Source of the DNA: Zelonia costaricensis
Taxonomy: Eukaryota > Euglenozoa > Kinetoplastea > Trypanosomatida > Trypanosomatidae
NCBI GenBank assembly: GCA_030849075.1
Contig: JASAOO010003345.1
Span: forward strand, 1 to 44,684
Length of the DNA stretch: 44,684 nt
Reading direction: 5' to 3'
Position 1 is the stretch's first letter, and the number at the start of each line of letters is the position of its first letter. The position numbers were made by a program, and so were the translations under genes. The notes beneath the pieces are model-generated. The model was not told the origin of the DNA and did no database searches. It saw only the letters and a program-made list of their open reading frames with translations. Shown here one piece after another: positions 9,554 through 17,555 of the stretch.

Positions 9554-9575
9554 CGCACACACACACACACACACG
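9554..9575. repeat. CA microsatellite
   Basis: About ten CA dinucleotides on the plus strand in the 3' flank of the 429-residue gene. Confidence 0.8.
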
Positions 9576-9691
9576 CACGCAGCGCTCCCACTCTGCACAC
9601 GAGGGCAATCCAGCGGGGGGGGGGGAGGAAGCAAGCCATGGCGCCGGCCAGGCATGCAAGCATCGTCGCCCTGGACTGCCCCACGCCCTCT

Positions 9692-10981
9692 TCACATGAG
9701 GTAGGCAATGCCGTTGTCGTAGAAGATGAGCTGGCGCTCGTGAAAGCGGCGCAGGACTTGCTCCACTAGGGACTCGGCGCCGCCCTCGCGGTAGCCCATC
9801 TGCGCCAGCTTCTTCACCACGATGGCCACCGTCACGGGGTCGTAGAGCTGCACAATAGACGCGACCTTGCGCTCGAGTAGCGGCAGCGACCACGTGTCCT
9901 CTTTGTCCTCGCCGTATTTGGCAAGCTGTCGCGATGCCGCCGCGCTCGCGGCCGTCTCGCTGGCTCGCTGGAAGACCGGCTGCTGGTAGACGACCTCGCC
10001 ATCGTCGTCCGCGTCGTCGCCGCCCACTGACGCCACATCGTCCCCGTGCTCGACGTCGTCGCCGCCGTCGAAGTGCTCGTACTGCAGGTAGTGCTGCACC
10101 GACGCGTCGGGGTGGGCGATGGCGATCGGCTTCGGTACTGTGCGGGTTGGCTTCGGTACCGTTCCCACGTCGGCCTTGCGCTTCCGCTCAACTGGCGCCT
10201 CCTTCTTCGTGGTGCTCGAGGTGGGGATTGTGGTGGAAGATGCCGCGGTCGGCTGTGCCGTTGCCGCGGCCACGGCTGGCGCCTTGTCGGACGCATTGGG
10301 GGTCTTGCGCTCCGCCCGGGTCGTAGACGAGGACGTCGAGAAGGACGAGACGTGGCGCAGCATCGACATTTCCTGCTGCACTTGCCGCTCAAAAATGGTG
10401 TCACGACTCACACGCTTGCCGAGCTTGGCGCACTTGCGGAAGTAGAAGTCGGCCAGAATGCTGTAGAGACCCAGCTTGTTGGACACCTCGGTGCGGATGT
10501 CCAGCATCATGCACAGCACCTTGAGTGCGGCGACGGGGAGGTTGTCGATGCCGGTGCCGACGACGCGGTCAAGCAGGCTGCGCATGTACGCCGCGATGCA
10601 CTCCTTCACCGACTCCTCCGTCTCCTCATGGGCGTCGCCCTCGGCAGTCCCGTCCTCGCTGCGCGCACGTTTGTGGCCCGGCATCGCGTCGCCGCTTGGT
10701 GGTGTCGCGGAGGTCGGGGACGGAGCAGCCACGGAGGGGGACGAGCCGATGCACCCTTCGACGGTGGTGCCGGTGGCCTTCGATGCGCCGGCCGCCTTCT
10801 TCGCCCTCGCACCCCCGCGCGGTGCAGAGGCTTCGCGAATGGCCTTGCACCACCGCCGGCGCTCGTCCAGCGGGGCCTGCTGCAGGTTGCGCAGCGCCTG
10901 GCTAAAGACGCCTTTGCGGATCTCATCCTCCTCGCTCCGCAGCGGCGGGCGCAGGTTCTCAAAAGGGTTCTCCATCGCCAT
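9692..10981 (-). CDS. Hypothetical protein with nuclear-type basic motifs (429 aa)
   Basis: I do not recognise this family. Three ordered blocks are visible: an N-terminal helical segment (about 1-55), a central helical region (about 125-215) with many Leu/Met and conserved-looking Tyr/Phe, and a C-terminal block (about 365-429). The C-terminal block has the helix-turn-helix feel of a winged-helix fold (inference). The linkers are Ala/Ser/Thr/Pro-rich, and an Asp-rich acidic stretch lies at about 305-330. Basic clusters HKRAR near 103 and ERKRK near 268 could be nuclear localisation signals. Two in-frame ATGs (10981 and 10975) lie two codons apart; the first is chosen. A T-rich tract ending in GTTTAG lies about 30 nt upstream. 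A role in nuclear gene expression is possible but unproven. Confidence 0.85.
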   Translation of the reverse strand: MAMENPFENLRPPLRSEEDEIRKGVFSQALRNLQQAPLDERRRWCKAIREASAPRGGARAKKAAGASKATGTTVEGCIGSSPSVAAPSPTSATPPSGDAMPGHKRARSEDGTAEGDAHEETEESVKECIAAYMRSLLDRVVGTGIDNLPVAALKVLCMMLDIRTEVSNKLGLYSILADFYFRKCAKLGKRVSRDTIFERQVQQEMSMLRHVSSFSTSSSTTRAERKTPNASDKAPAVAAATAQPTAASSTTIPTSSTTKKEAPVERKRKADVGTVPKPTRTVPKPIAIAHPDASVQHYLQYEHFDGGDDVEHGDDVASVGGDDADDDGEVVYQQPVFQRASETAASAAASRQLAKYGEDKEDTWSLPLLERKVASIVQLYDPVTVAIVVKKLAQMGYREGGAESLVEQVLRRFHERQLIFYDNGIAYLM

Positions 10982-11011
10982 GCGCTAAGTTCCTCACGCG
11001 CCGGGACAAAT

Positions 11012-11032
11012 CTAAACAAAAACACGGAGACA
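11012..11032 (-). promoter_or_regulatory. Putative trans-splice acceptor of the 429-aa gene
   Basis: The coding strand reads a T-rich tract ending GTTTAG, with the AG at 11013-11012. The predicted leader is 30 nt. Confidence 0.5.
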
Positions 11033-11077
11033 AGCAGCGCTTCTTGCGTACACCTCAGCAGCGTACCCAAAGATGCA

Positions 11078-11082
<5 letters not shown>

Positions 11083-11113
<31 letters not shown>

Positions 11114-11128
11114 TGGGTGGGTGGGTGT
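11083..11128. repeat. TG/CA microsatellite with GGGTG tail
   Basis: A run of TG dinucleotides followed by GTGGG-type units on the plus strand, about 100 nt upstream of the 429-residue gene's ATG. Confidence 0.8.
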
Positions 11129-11420
11129 GAGCAAGACAAACACCCAGCGTGCCGTCCCCCTCCGCCTTTTGTTGTTGAAAGTCACGCACTGCCTTTGTTT
11201 CGCTTCGTTACGACTCGGCGTGTGCCTTTGTGCGCCGCGGCCGCCCTCCGCTAAAGCGAGGGCCTTCTGTACGATGTACTGTATGTGTATGCGTGCTGTC
11301 GTGCGGAGCAGCGTCTATGATGACGACAAGGGCGGACGAGCTGATGAGACAAAAAGAGTTTTAAAAAAAAAAAGACCAAAGCGTCGCCAATGTGCGCGTT
11401 TACCGTTACACGTGATGCAT

Positions 11421-11438
11421 GCACACACACACACACAC
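11421..11438. repeat. CA microsatellite
   Basis: About nine CA dinucleotides on the plus strand. Confidence 0.7.
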
Positions 11439-12311
11439 GAGGAGTGCCGTGCTCCACCCACAGGCGCGCACAACCACAAAAAAAAGAAAAAAAAGAGGGG
11501 CACGTGGGAAAAGGAAGCGGTGTGGAAACCTCAGAGGTGCGGGTGCAGCTGCAGAGGGACGCACCTTTGCCGCTCCAATACACGTGACGTTCTTCCCGAT
11601 AAAAGACGGGACGTGTGCTGTTTCTGCTCGCGTGGTGTGCGTGCGTGTCAAGGCACAGGCTGGCGGCTGGGGCGTCGCTGAGGCGGAGTGGCAGCGGACG
11701 GTGGGACGCACAGGGGGAGGAGGGGGTGCGTGTGCTGGTCAAGGTGCGTGGAGAGGTCGCCGAACGCGTGAGTTCAACGCACAAGGTTGTCACGGGTGGC
11801 TTCGATGAGCGTGATGCAGCTTCGGGTGTCCGCTCCACCACTCGAGGCGAGAGGTTCAAAGTGGATGAAGTCGGAGAAGGGTAGCATGGTCGAGGTAAGG
11901 AGCAGGACACGCGTCAAAGGCGTTTAGTAACAAGCAAGCGGAGACTACGCCTCAGCCGTGGAGGCGGCGCGTCTCGTCTGTGTGTCTAGTGTGGCCTCCG
12001 TGCATCAGCATAGACCGCTGGCAGCTCTCTGTGACGTCGCTTCTCTTGTTCTTATTCTCCCTCGTGCGCGACAGAGCTCTCGCTGTGGCCGCCGCACAGT
12101 GTTGCTGTGTTGCTGTGATGCCCGCGCATCGGCGCTGTCTGTGACTCAAATGGGCAAGAAGAAACAATGCCCCCCCCCCTCCCCCACGCGCATCCGCACT
12201 GCCGCGCCGGCTCTCTGTTGCCTGTCCCCGTCGTGAGTCGAGCAGCGGAGGGGGAGGGGGGGGCGGGGCTTGCGTGCGCCGCGGATGCTCTTGTAGGCAT
12301 TCTTGTTTGCC

Positions 12312-13568
12312 TCACGCCGAAGGCGGCGGGTTGACCAGGCGTTGCACCACGCCGGACATAGACTGCACCGCACCGCCCTGCTCCTTGTACTCTTCACCAA
12401 AGCGCCGCGACGACTTCTTGGCCACCACCATCACCTCCCGAACCGTCGCTCGCGCCTCGCTGGCGTCGCGGTCCTTGTCGGTGTCGAGCTGCGCGACCAC
12501 GTCGCGGCGCACGTAGTCGCGGTAGTCGCGGTAGAACTGCCGGTACTCGTCCGTGAAGCAGCTGAGCACGAGCAGGCCCAAGGCGACCACGCAGAGGAAG
12601 ACGAGCGTGACCACGGCGGTGCTCTTCTGCAGGCCCTGCTGCAGCAGCACAAGCGTCTCACGGCCGTTCGTGTTGGCAGGGAAGGGCACCGGCGTCGCCG
12701 ACGCAGCGGGTCCCTCGCGGGCTGGCTGGGTTGGCACCGGCACCTGCAGGAAGGCGCATAGGGGCTGCCAGCCGTCCTGCACGCGGTAGACGAGCAGCCG
12801 ATCGCGCGGCACCACCTCCTTCACGTGCTGCTCAAAGAGGTCCAGCGCCCCGGCGAGGCTCAGCGTCGTGTGCTGCTGGGCGATGGGCACATTCTGGGCC
12901 GTGCGGGACGCTAAAGACGACGGCGCCGCACGCGCGAGGCCGGGGCGGCCACCGCCGGGCTCGAGGAGGGCGCGGCGGAGGTCCACCATGTCGAGGAGCA
13001 TGTTGTGCAGCTTGGAGGTGTGCAACCACAGACTGCGCGACTCGCACTGCCGCACCAGGGGCTGCAGCCACTGCTCCATGTCCTTCTCCCACGCGAGCTT
13101 GTCCGGCTCCTCGACCAGGACGACGCGCGTGCTGCGCGGGCACGCCTTCAAAATCGCCTCGAAAGCGATAGTTGCCGGAGGGCCGACGAAGGCGTCGAAG
13201 TGCGGCGGCGTCTGCGACGCGGCAACGGCGGTGGTTGGCTGGCGGGTTGGGGCTGCGGTTGCGTCCGGCGAGGCTGCGACCTCCCGAGCGGCTGGGGCCT
13301 TGAGGAGGTCCGTGTCGAAGGACTTGTGGCGGTGCAGCAGTGCCGTCCACTCTTGCGGGTGTGACAGCACCTGCCCCTTGCGCACGCTGTGCTCCAGGGT
13401 GTAAGGGTTGTACCCAAGCAGGCGCAGTGCTGGAGTGAGGGCGCCGCCGTCGGGCACCATTGTCAGGACAATCAGCCGGGGCGGTGGGGGAGGCGGCGGC
13501 GGCGGGCCCGCGGAGGCGGCCGGTGCCGCCCCAGCAGCGGCGAGGCAAGCACGCGCAGCCCGCAGCAT
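12312..13568 (-). CDS. Sulfotransferase-family-4-like P-loop protein with C-terminal TM anchor, cofactor loops degenerate (418 aa)
   Basis: The C-terminal part of the globular domain (about 245-285) reads like the end of the Sulfotransfer_4 family. A D-L-F-E-x-H-V-K-E-V-V-P helix is followed by R-L-L-V-Y, then D-G-W-Q-P-L-C-x-F-L-x-V-P-V-P and PFP. The N-terminal beta-strand/loop/helix (about 31-53) sits where the PAPS-binding loop should be. The expected R-T-G-T core is absent; VPDGGALT is present instead. The second cofactor strand (about 150-160) reads VVLVEEPDKLAW, with Glu in place of the usual Arg. Catalytic sulfotransfer is therefore doubtful. A TM segment (about 316-338) and a basic/acidic tail follow, so the globular part is anchored near its C-terminus. 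The N-terminus is Ala-rich, then a run of nine Pro. The ATG at 13568 is the only sensible start; the longer frame to 14582 overlaps the upstream gene antisense-free but out of frame and is spurious. Confidence 0.75.
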   Translation of the reverse strand: MLRAARACLAAAGAAPAASAGPPPPPPPPPRLIVLTMVPDGGALTPALRLLGYNPYTLEHSVRKGQVLSHPQEWTALLHRHKSFDTDLLKAPAAREVAASPDATAAPTRQPTTAVAASQTPPHFDAFVGPPATIAFEAILKACPRSTRVVLVEEPDKLAWEKDMEQWLQPLVRQCESRSLWLHTSKLHNMLLDMVDLRRALLEPGGGRPGLARAAPSSLASRTAQNVPIAQQHTTLSLAGALDLFEQHVKEVVPRDRLLVYRVQDGWQPLCAFLQVPVPTQPAREGPAASATPVPFPANTNGRETLVLLQQGLQKSTAVVTLVFLCVVALGLLVLSCFTDEYRQFYRDYRDYVRRDVVAQLDTDKDRDASEARATVREVMVVAKKSSRRFGEEYKEQGGAVQSMSGVVQRLVNPPPSA

Positions 13569-14038
13569 CGCCAGCCACGGCAGCGCAGGACGGGGGGGGG
13601 GAAGTGGGGAGGGAAAATCAAAACCGTGGGCCAAGAGCAGGCGCGGCTTCCTGCACGCGGATCTGCGTACGGGTGTCTGTGTGTGCCTGCGTATGTGTGT
13701 GTGTGTGTGTGTGTGTGGTGGTGGCGATGGCGAGAGGGGACTTCGGTAGCACCTGTGGTCGTTTTCCCGCACGCACGCGGCGGTGGTCGGAGCCTCTCTA
13801 CGTGGTGGCGCAGCAAAAGGGTGGAGGAAGGCGGAGGGGGCACAACAGGCACGTGATGCACAACTGTGGAAGTCAAGGCGGCATTCACCGAGGCGGTCGC
13901 ACGGCCTCTCCTCGGCTCTGAGTCTTTGAGCACGGCGTACTGCCGCAGCCTCCTCGAGGCGCGTCCACTTGTTCGCTTTGCGTATTGGTGCTTCCGCGAA
14001 CAGCAGACGCTCAACGCCGCAGCGGATACCCGTGCGCT
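13569..14038. other. Short spacer upstream of the sulfotransferase-like gene
   Basis: 470 bp with a strong coding-strand C/T tract at about 13583-13622, a TG/CA repeat at 13676-13718, and an AG-rich stretch around 13649. No gene was seen. Confidence 0.6.
13676..13718. repeat. TG/CA microsatellite, interrupted
   Basis: TG-rich, with about nine uninterrupted TG units at the right end, in the leader region of the sulfotransferase-like gene. Confidence 0.75.
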
Positions 14039-16885
14039 TCAGGAGAGGCATCGCCATGACCGACGCAGCGCCTCGGGCGTCAGGCCAGGCGATGGGAGGT
14101 GGAGAAGTGCCACCGGCGCCAGTTGGCTGGAGCAGTCGGTGCGCTCCGCCTCTGCAGCCGTCGGAAGAGCATGCAGGTCGCGGTAGCCCTGCTCGACCGC
14201 TTCGGCTACGCTGCCGTCGGCGACGCGCACGAATTGCCGAACATCGGCAGCCCCAGCGCCGCCTGCTCTGTGCCGCGCAGCAGCCGCAGCGGCCTGCAGC
14301 GCCTCCGACTCCCGCTGACGCGCCTGCAGAGGGGGCAGGAGCTGCATCGGGAGCGCCACGTGCGACACGCGTATGCGCACCTCCGCAGACTCGGCGTCCC
14401 CGTCCCCGACAGAGCCGCTGGCGCCCTCCACGACGCTGGCACGCCGCCGCGCCGCTTGCGCCCCGTTGCGCCGCAGACGCCGCAGGTCGCGCAGCAGCCG
14501 CTGCCGCTCTCCGGCCTGGTACTCCGCCGGCAGCGTGGCCAGAGCCTCGGCGAGAGCGGCGCTCAGCGGTGCCGGGAGCCACGTGTGCAGCGCGGGGCCT
14601 TCACTGACCGACCCAGGCCCCGGAGGCTGCGGGAAGCACTGCCCCTCGCGACTCCGCCGTTCAACCTCGAGACGCATGGCTGACAAAGCAGGGTGCCACA
14701 CCGGTACGACGGCTGGCGTCGGTGGAGAGGCAACAGCTGCCGGGGACTGGCCCGGGTCTGCACGCGCATCAACCGCTCCTCGGGCGAACGCGTGGAAAGC
14801 GGCCGACCACGCCGCCACCGCCGCCGCGTGGAACGTCGGGGTCGTCCAGACAACCGGTGCGTCAGCAATGTCACGCACCAGCGCGTGCAGGCAGGCCCAG
14901 TACCCCGCGCACGCGTCCCACGCACTGGGCAGCGCGACGATGCCCGCACCTCCACGTGCGGCCGCAACAGCAGACGCGCCGGCTTCCGGAGAGGTTGGCA
15001 TTGGCGGCTGCGACGTCGAGCCAGACGCGCCCGCCAGCAGGTGCTGCTGGGCCTCAGCCATCCACCGCTCGGCCTCCGTCATGGACGCGGCCGCATCGCT
15101 GGCGCTGCTCGCCGCGCGCAGGAGCTCCTCGAGCTCCTCGGCCTCCCTTTGCAAGGCTGCCTCGTCGCTGCCGCGGCTGCTGTCAACCGTCTGCGTGGGT
15201 GGCACCGCCGTGCCCGCTTCACCGGCGCCTGCGGGGGGTGTCGGCGCGTGCACCGTGTGCTGCATGAACTTGCCCACCTTCTGCAAGAGGCGCTGACGGG
15301 AGGTGAGGACGGGCGTGGCATGTGCGCTGCTGGTGTCCACGACGGACCGCGCGAGAAGGGCACGCAGGTGCTCCGGCGGAGCATCGAGGACGAGTGGGAG
15401 ACCGCTGCAGTTATCGTTGTGTGGCGTTGCGGGGCACGGCGCGGGGGCTAAAGGGGTCGCAGAGGCGCGCGCCGTCCGCTGTCGGCTCATCGCCCCCTCC
15501 ACCTCGGCGAGGTCGGCGCCAGTGCCACCGGCGCCGCCCCGACGGGCCGCGCTCGACTGGTGGCGCCGGACGGCATCGACAACGCCCGCCGACAGTCCAA
15601 CGCCGACGCTGCGCGATGTCGCTGGGTTCTCGCTCAGGTAAATGCGTTGTGCCACCGGCGCCCTGGCCTCGTCGTCCGCGGCGTTGGCAAGGTCGGCCTG
15701 CAACGACTCCCCAGCGCAGCCCACGCGGGCGGGGCTCTGCACCTGTGCTTGTCGCAGCGCCGCCCCGGGCATCGGCGCCGTCACGTCCACGACAAGCGAC
15801 TTCTCGAGCCCGCTGAACAGCCGCGCCTCCGTGGCCGCCCAGGACAGCAGCATGTGGAACGGGACCACGTCGTGGCGGCGCAGCTGGCGCAGGGAGGCAC
15901 CGAGGACGGGGTGCCGGCACAGCGTCGGCCACGGCGTGCAGAGCAGAGGCAGACGGCACCACCCCCCGTCAACGGCCGCGGAATCGGCGGCGCTGCCACC
16001 ATCCTCGTGTGCGCTGCTTGAGTAGAGCTGGTGTGTCGAGGGAAGCTCGAAGGCGATGCTGCGCCAGCCCTCGCGCACCAGCAGCGTTGCCAGGTCGTGC
16101 AGAAACTGCTGCGATACGAGGAGGCGCGTGGGCAGCTGCAGCACCAGGGGGAGCTGAGGAAGCAGCCGACAGCCCGTCTCCCGCAGGCCGGCAATGGCGT
16201 CTCTGAAGACTTGCTGCGTGTCGACGCCGTCGCCCCAGAGCGAATCGCGAGCGCCGAGGATGGCGTCGAGGGGGTATGCGTGCGGGGCCAGTGCGGGGCG
16301 CAGCCCGTGCGACGGTGCGTCGCGACTGCGAGACACAGCCGGAAGCTGTGCCACCGTCAGGTCTGGGAAAAGTCGCAGCGAGAGGCAGAGCGGCGGCAGC
16401 GGCGCGGACGCGCCGTTGGGGTACGTGGACGAGTCGCCGCCGTGTTGGGTGTCGGGGAGCGGCTGCAGCTGGGCAAGGTACGACTCGATGGGACGCCAGA
16501 TGGCGGCGTAGCGGGTGCCGTGCGGCTGCGGCGCGCCGTGTCGCGGCCCGGTGGGTTCATCCACCAGCGAGGCCGCGCCCCAAGTGCAGAGCGGCGGCAA
16601 CGTGAGGCTGAGTCCGGCCACACGGGGCCAGCTGCATCGGCGTGGCAGCGCAGCAGGGAGACTCGGCGACGGGGGCTGCGCTGCAGTGTGGAGGGTGGCC
16701 TGCGCGGCGATCACTTGTGAAACAGAGAGGTAGCGGTGCGTTGCCGGCGGCGGCGTCGAAGGAGATGTACGCTGCTGCCCATGGTAGCCACTGGAGTAGT
16801 GCAACGCCGTGCCGCTGACGCGGACGCGTGCAAACGCGGCACACCCCGAGCGCCGCAGCGCCGCAGACGTCGTTGCGGACCGCAT
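14039..16885 (-). CDS. Hypothetical protein, probable mitochondrial presequence (948 aa)
   Basis: I do not recognise this family. The ATG at 16885 gives an N-terminus rich in Arg, Ser, Ala and Thr with no acidic residue in the first 30 (for example ALRRSG and FARVRVSG), which resembles a mitochondrial targeting peptide. The frame stays open for 18 more codons upstream but has no ATG there; a CACAG acceptor lies 10 nt before the chosen ATG. The N-terminal half (about 110-370) has folded-looking alternation with many Leu/Pro/Trp. The centre (about 420-640) is Ala/Ser-rich with a Glu-rich coiled-coil-like segment near 590-615. The C-terminal part (about 660-948) includes an Arg-rich helix near 805-840. 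No membrane segment is seen. A role in mitochondrial RNA or ribosome biology would fit the style of such large trypanosomatid proteins but is speculation. Confidence 0.85.
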   Translation of the reverse strand: MRSATTSAALRRSGCAAFARVRVSGTALHYSSGYHGQQRTSPSTPPPATHRYLSVSQVIAAQATLHTAAQPPSPSLPAALPRRCSWPRVAGLSLTLPPLCTWGAASLVDEPTGPRHGAPQPHGTRYAAIWRPIESYLAQLQPLPDTQHGGDSSTYPNGASAPLPPLCLSLRLFPDLTVAQLPAVSRSRDAPSHGLRPALAPHAYPLDAILGARDSLWGDGVDTQQVFRDAIAGLRETGCRLLPQLPLVLQLPTRLLVSQQFLHDLATLLVREGWRSIAFELPSTHQLYSSSAHEDGGSAADSAAVDGGWCRLPLLCTPWPTLCRHPVLGASLRQLRRHDVVPFHMLLSWAATEARLFSGLEKSLVVDVTAPMPGAALRQAQVQSPARVGCAGESLQADLANAADDEARAPVAQRIYLSENPATSRSVGVGLSAGVVDAVRRHQSSAARRGGAGGTGADLAEVEGAMSRQRTARASATPLAPAPCPATPHNDNCSGLPLVLDAPPEHLRALLARSVVDTSSAHATPVLTSRQRLLQKVGKFMQHTVHAPTPPAGAGEAGTAVPPTQTVDSSRGSDEAALQREAEELEELLRAASSASDAAASMTEAERWMAEAQQHLLAGASGSTSQPPMPTSPEAGASAVAAARGGAGIVALPSAWDACAGYWACLHALVRDIADAPVVWTTPTFHAAAVAAWSAAFHAFARGAVDARADPGQSPAAVASPPTPAVVPVWHPALSAMRLEVERRSREGQCFPQPPGPGSVSEGPALHTWLPAPLSAALAEALATLPAEYQAGERQRLLRDLRRLRRNGAQAARRRASVVEGASGSVGDGDAESAEVRIRVSHVALPMQLLPPLQARQRESEALQAAAAAARHRAGGAGAADVRQFVRVADGSVAEAVEQGYRDLHALPTAAEAERTDCSSQLAPVALLHLPSPGLTPEALRRSWRCLS

Positions 16886-17555
16886 GGCGGGGCCGCTGTG
16901 ACAGGGGAGAGCTGCCACGCACGTCGGCCGTGGGTGCAAGGCTCAGTTCTGCAAGCAAGCGAAGCGGCAGAATTCGATGGATGGTGTGGGAGGGTGGCAG
17001 AGTTGCTGTTCAGCCGCAGTGCTGGTGGGGGAGGAGGAGGGAAGAGCACGGGCCGTCAACATGACAGACGGTGTGCCGCTCGTCCCTGTGTTCGCCTGTC
17101 TACCTGCACGTGGCACGGCGAGGAGAGGTCAGCGGGGGGCAGGAGAGGCGTTCTGCGCTGCCAGCGCCTCTGCAGCACGTTGGCGCATTTCGTCCGGAAC
17201 TGAATTCTCTTCTTTTCCCATTTGGAAACGTCTGCGTGTGTGTGTGTGTGGGTGTCTTTAAACGTGTTTTTTTTTTTAAGAAACGGTGACAAGCAGGAGG
17301 CAGCAGCGGCAGCAACGCGAAGGACCGTTGACCGTGAGTACTTCAGCCGATACAGCAGGAGAGGGTGAGGGGAGAGGGGGGGGTGGGGGAGGCGTCGCCT
17401 GCGGAAGGCGCAGCACCAAGCCTACAAGGGGAAGAACAAGAGAAGAGAGAGCCCGCCCCCATACCTCCTCCCCCCCCACCCTCACCCAGCCACACCAATC
17501 GGCATCGCATCCTCCCTTCTGTTCACAACGTCCGCTTTCCTTCGACGCCTCCTGC
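16886..17555. other. Spacer between the AlkB-like gene and the 948-aa gene
   Basis: It contains the AlkB-like 3' UTR and the leader of the 948-residue gene. A TG repeat lies at 17236-17252, a T-run at 17268-17277 and a C-rich stretch at 17457-17480. No gene was seen. Confidence 0.6.
16896..16914 (-). promoter_or_regulatory. Putative trans-splice acceptor of the 948-aa gene
   Basis: The coding strand reads CTCTCCCCTGTCACAG, with the AG at 16897-16896, ten bases before the ATG. Confidence 0.5.

Larger units (their letters stand above)
8297..9691. other. 1.4 kb spacer between the 429-aa gene and the Get1-like gene
   Basis: It holds the 3' UTR of the 429-residue gene and the Get1-like leader. 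It includes a TG/poly-G minisatellite (8655-8745), TG-rich sequence at 8903-8940 and a CA repeat at 9554-9575. No coding potential was recognised. Confidence 0.6.
10982..12311. other. 1.3 kb spacer between the sulfotransferase-like gene and the 429-aa gene
   Basis: It contains the 3' UTR of the sulfotransferase-like gene and the leader of the 429-residue gene. It has a CA repeat at 11421-11438, A-rich runs at 11363-11373 and 11477-11496, and poly-C at 12171-12180. No gene was seen. Confidence 0.6.

Noticed and set aside
10046..11254. 402-codon plus-strand ORF antisense to the 429-residue gene
   Set aside because: It runs into the spacer and the TG repeat and has the composition of a shadow ORF.
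13569..14582. N-terminal extension of the sulfotransferase-like frame
   Set aside because: It overlaps the last part of the 948-residue gene in another frame, is Arg/Ser/Pro-rich with His-Thr runs from a microsatellite, and the pyrimidine tract marks it as leader.
16886..16939. 18-codon N-terminal extension of the 948-residue protein
   Set aside because: The first codon is TTG, not ATG, and a good CACAG acceptor lies inside this stretch.
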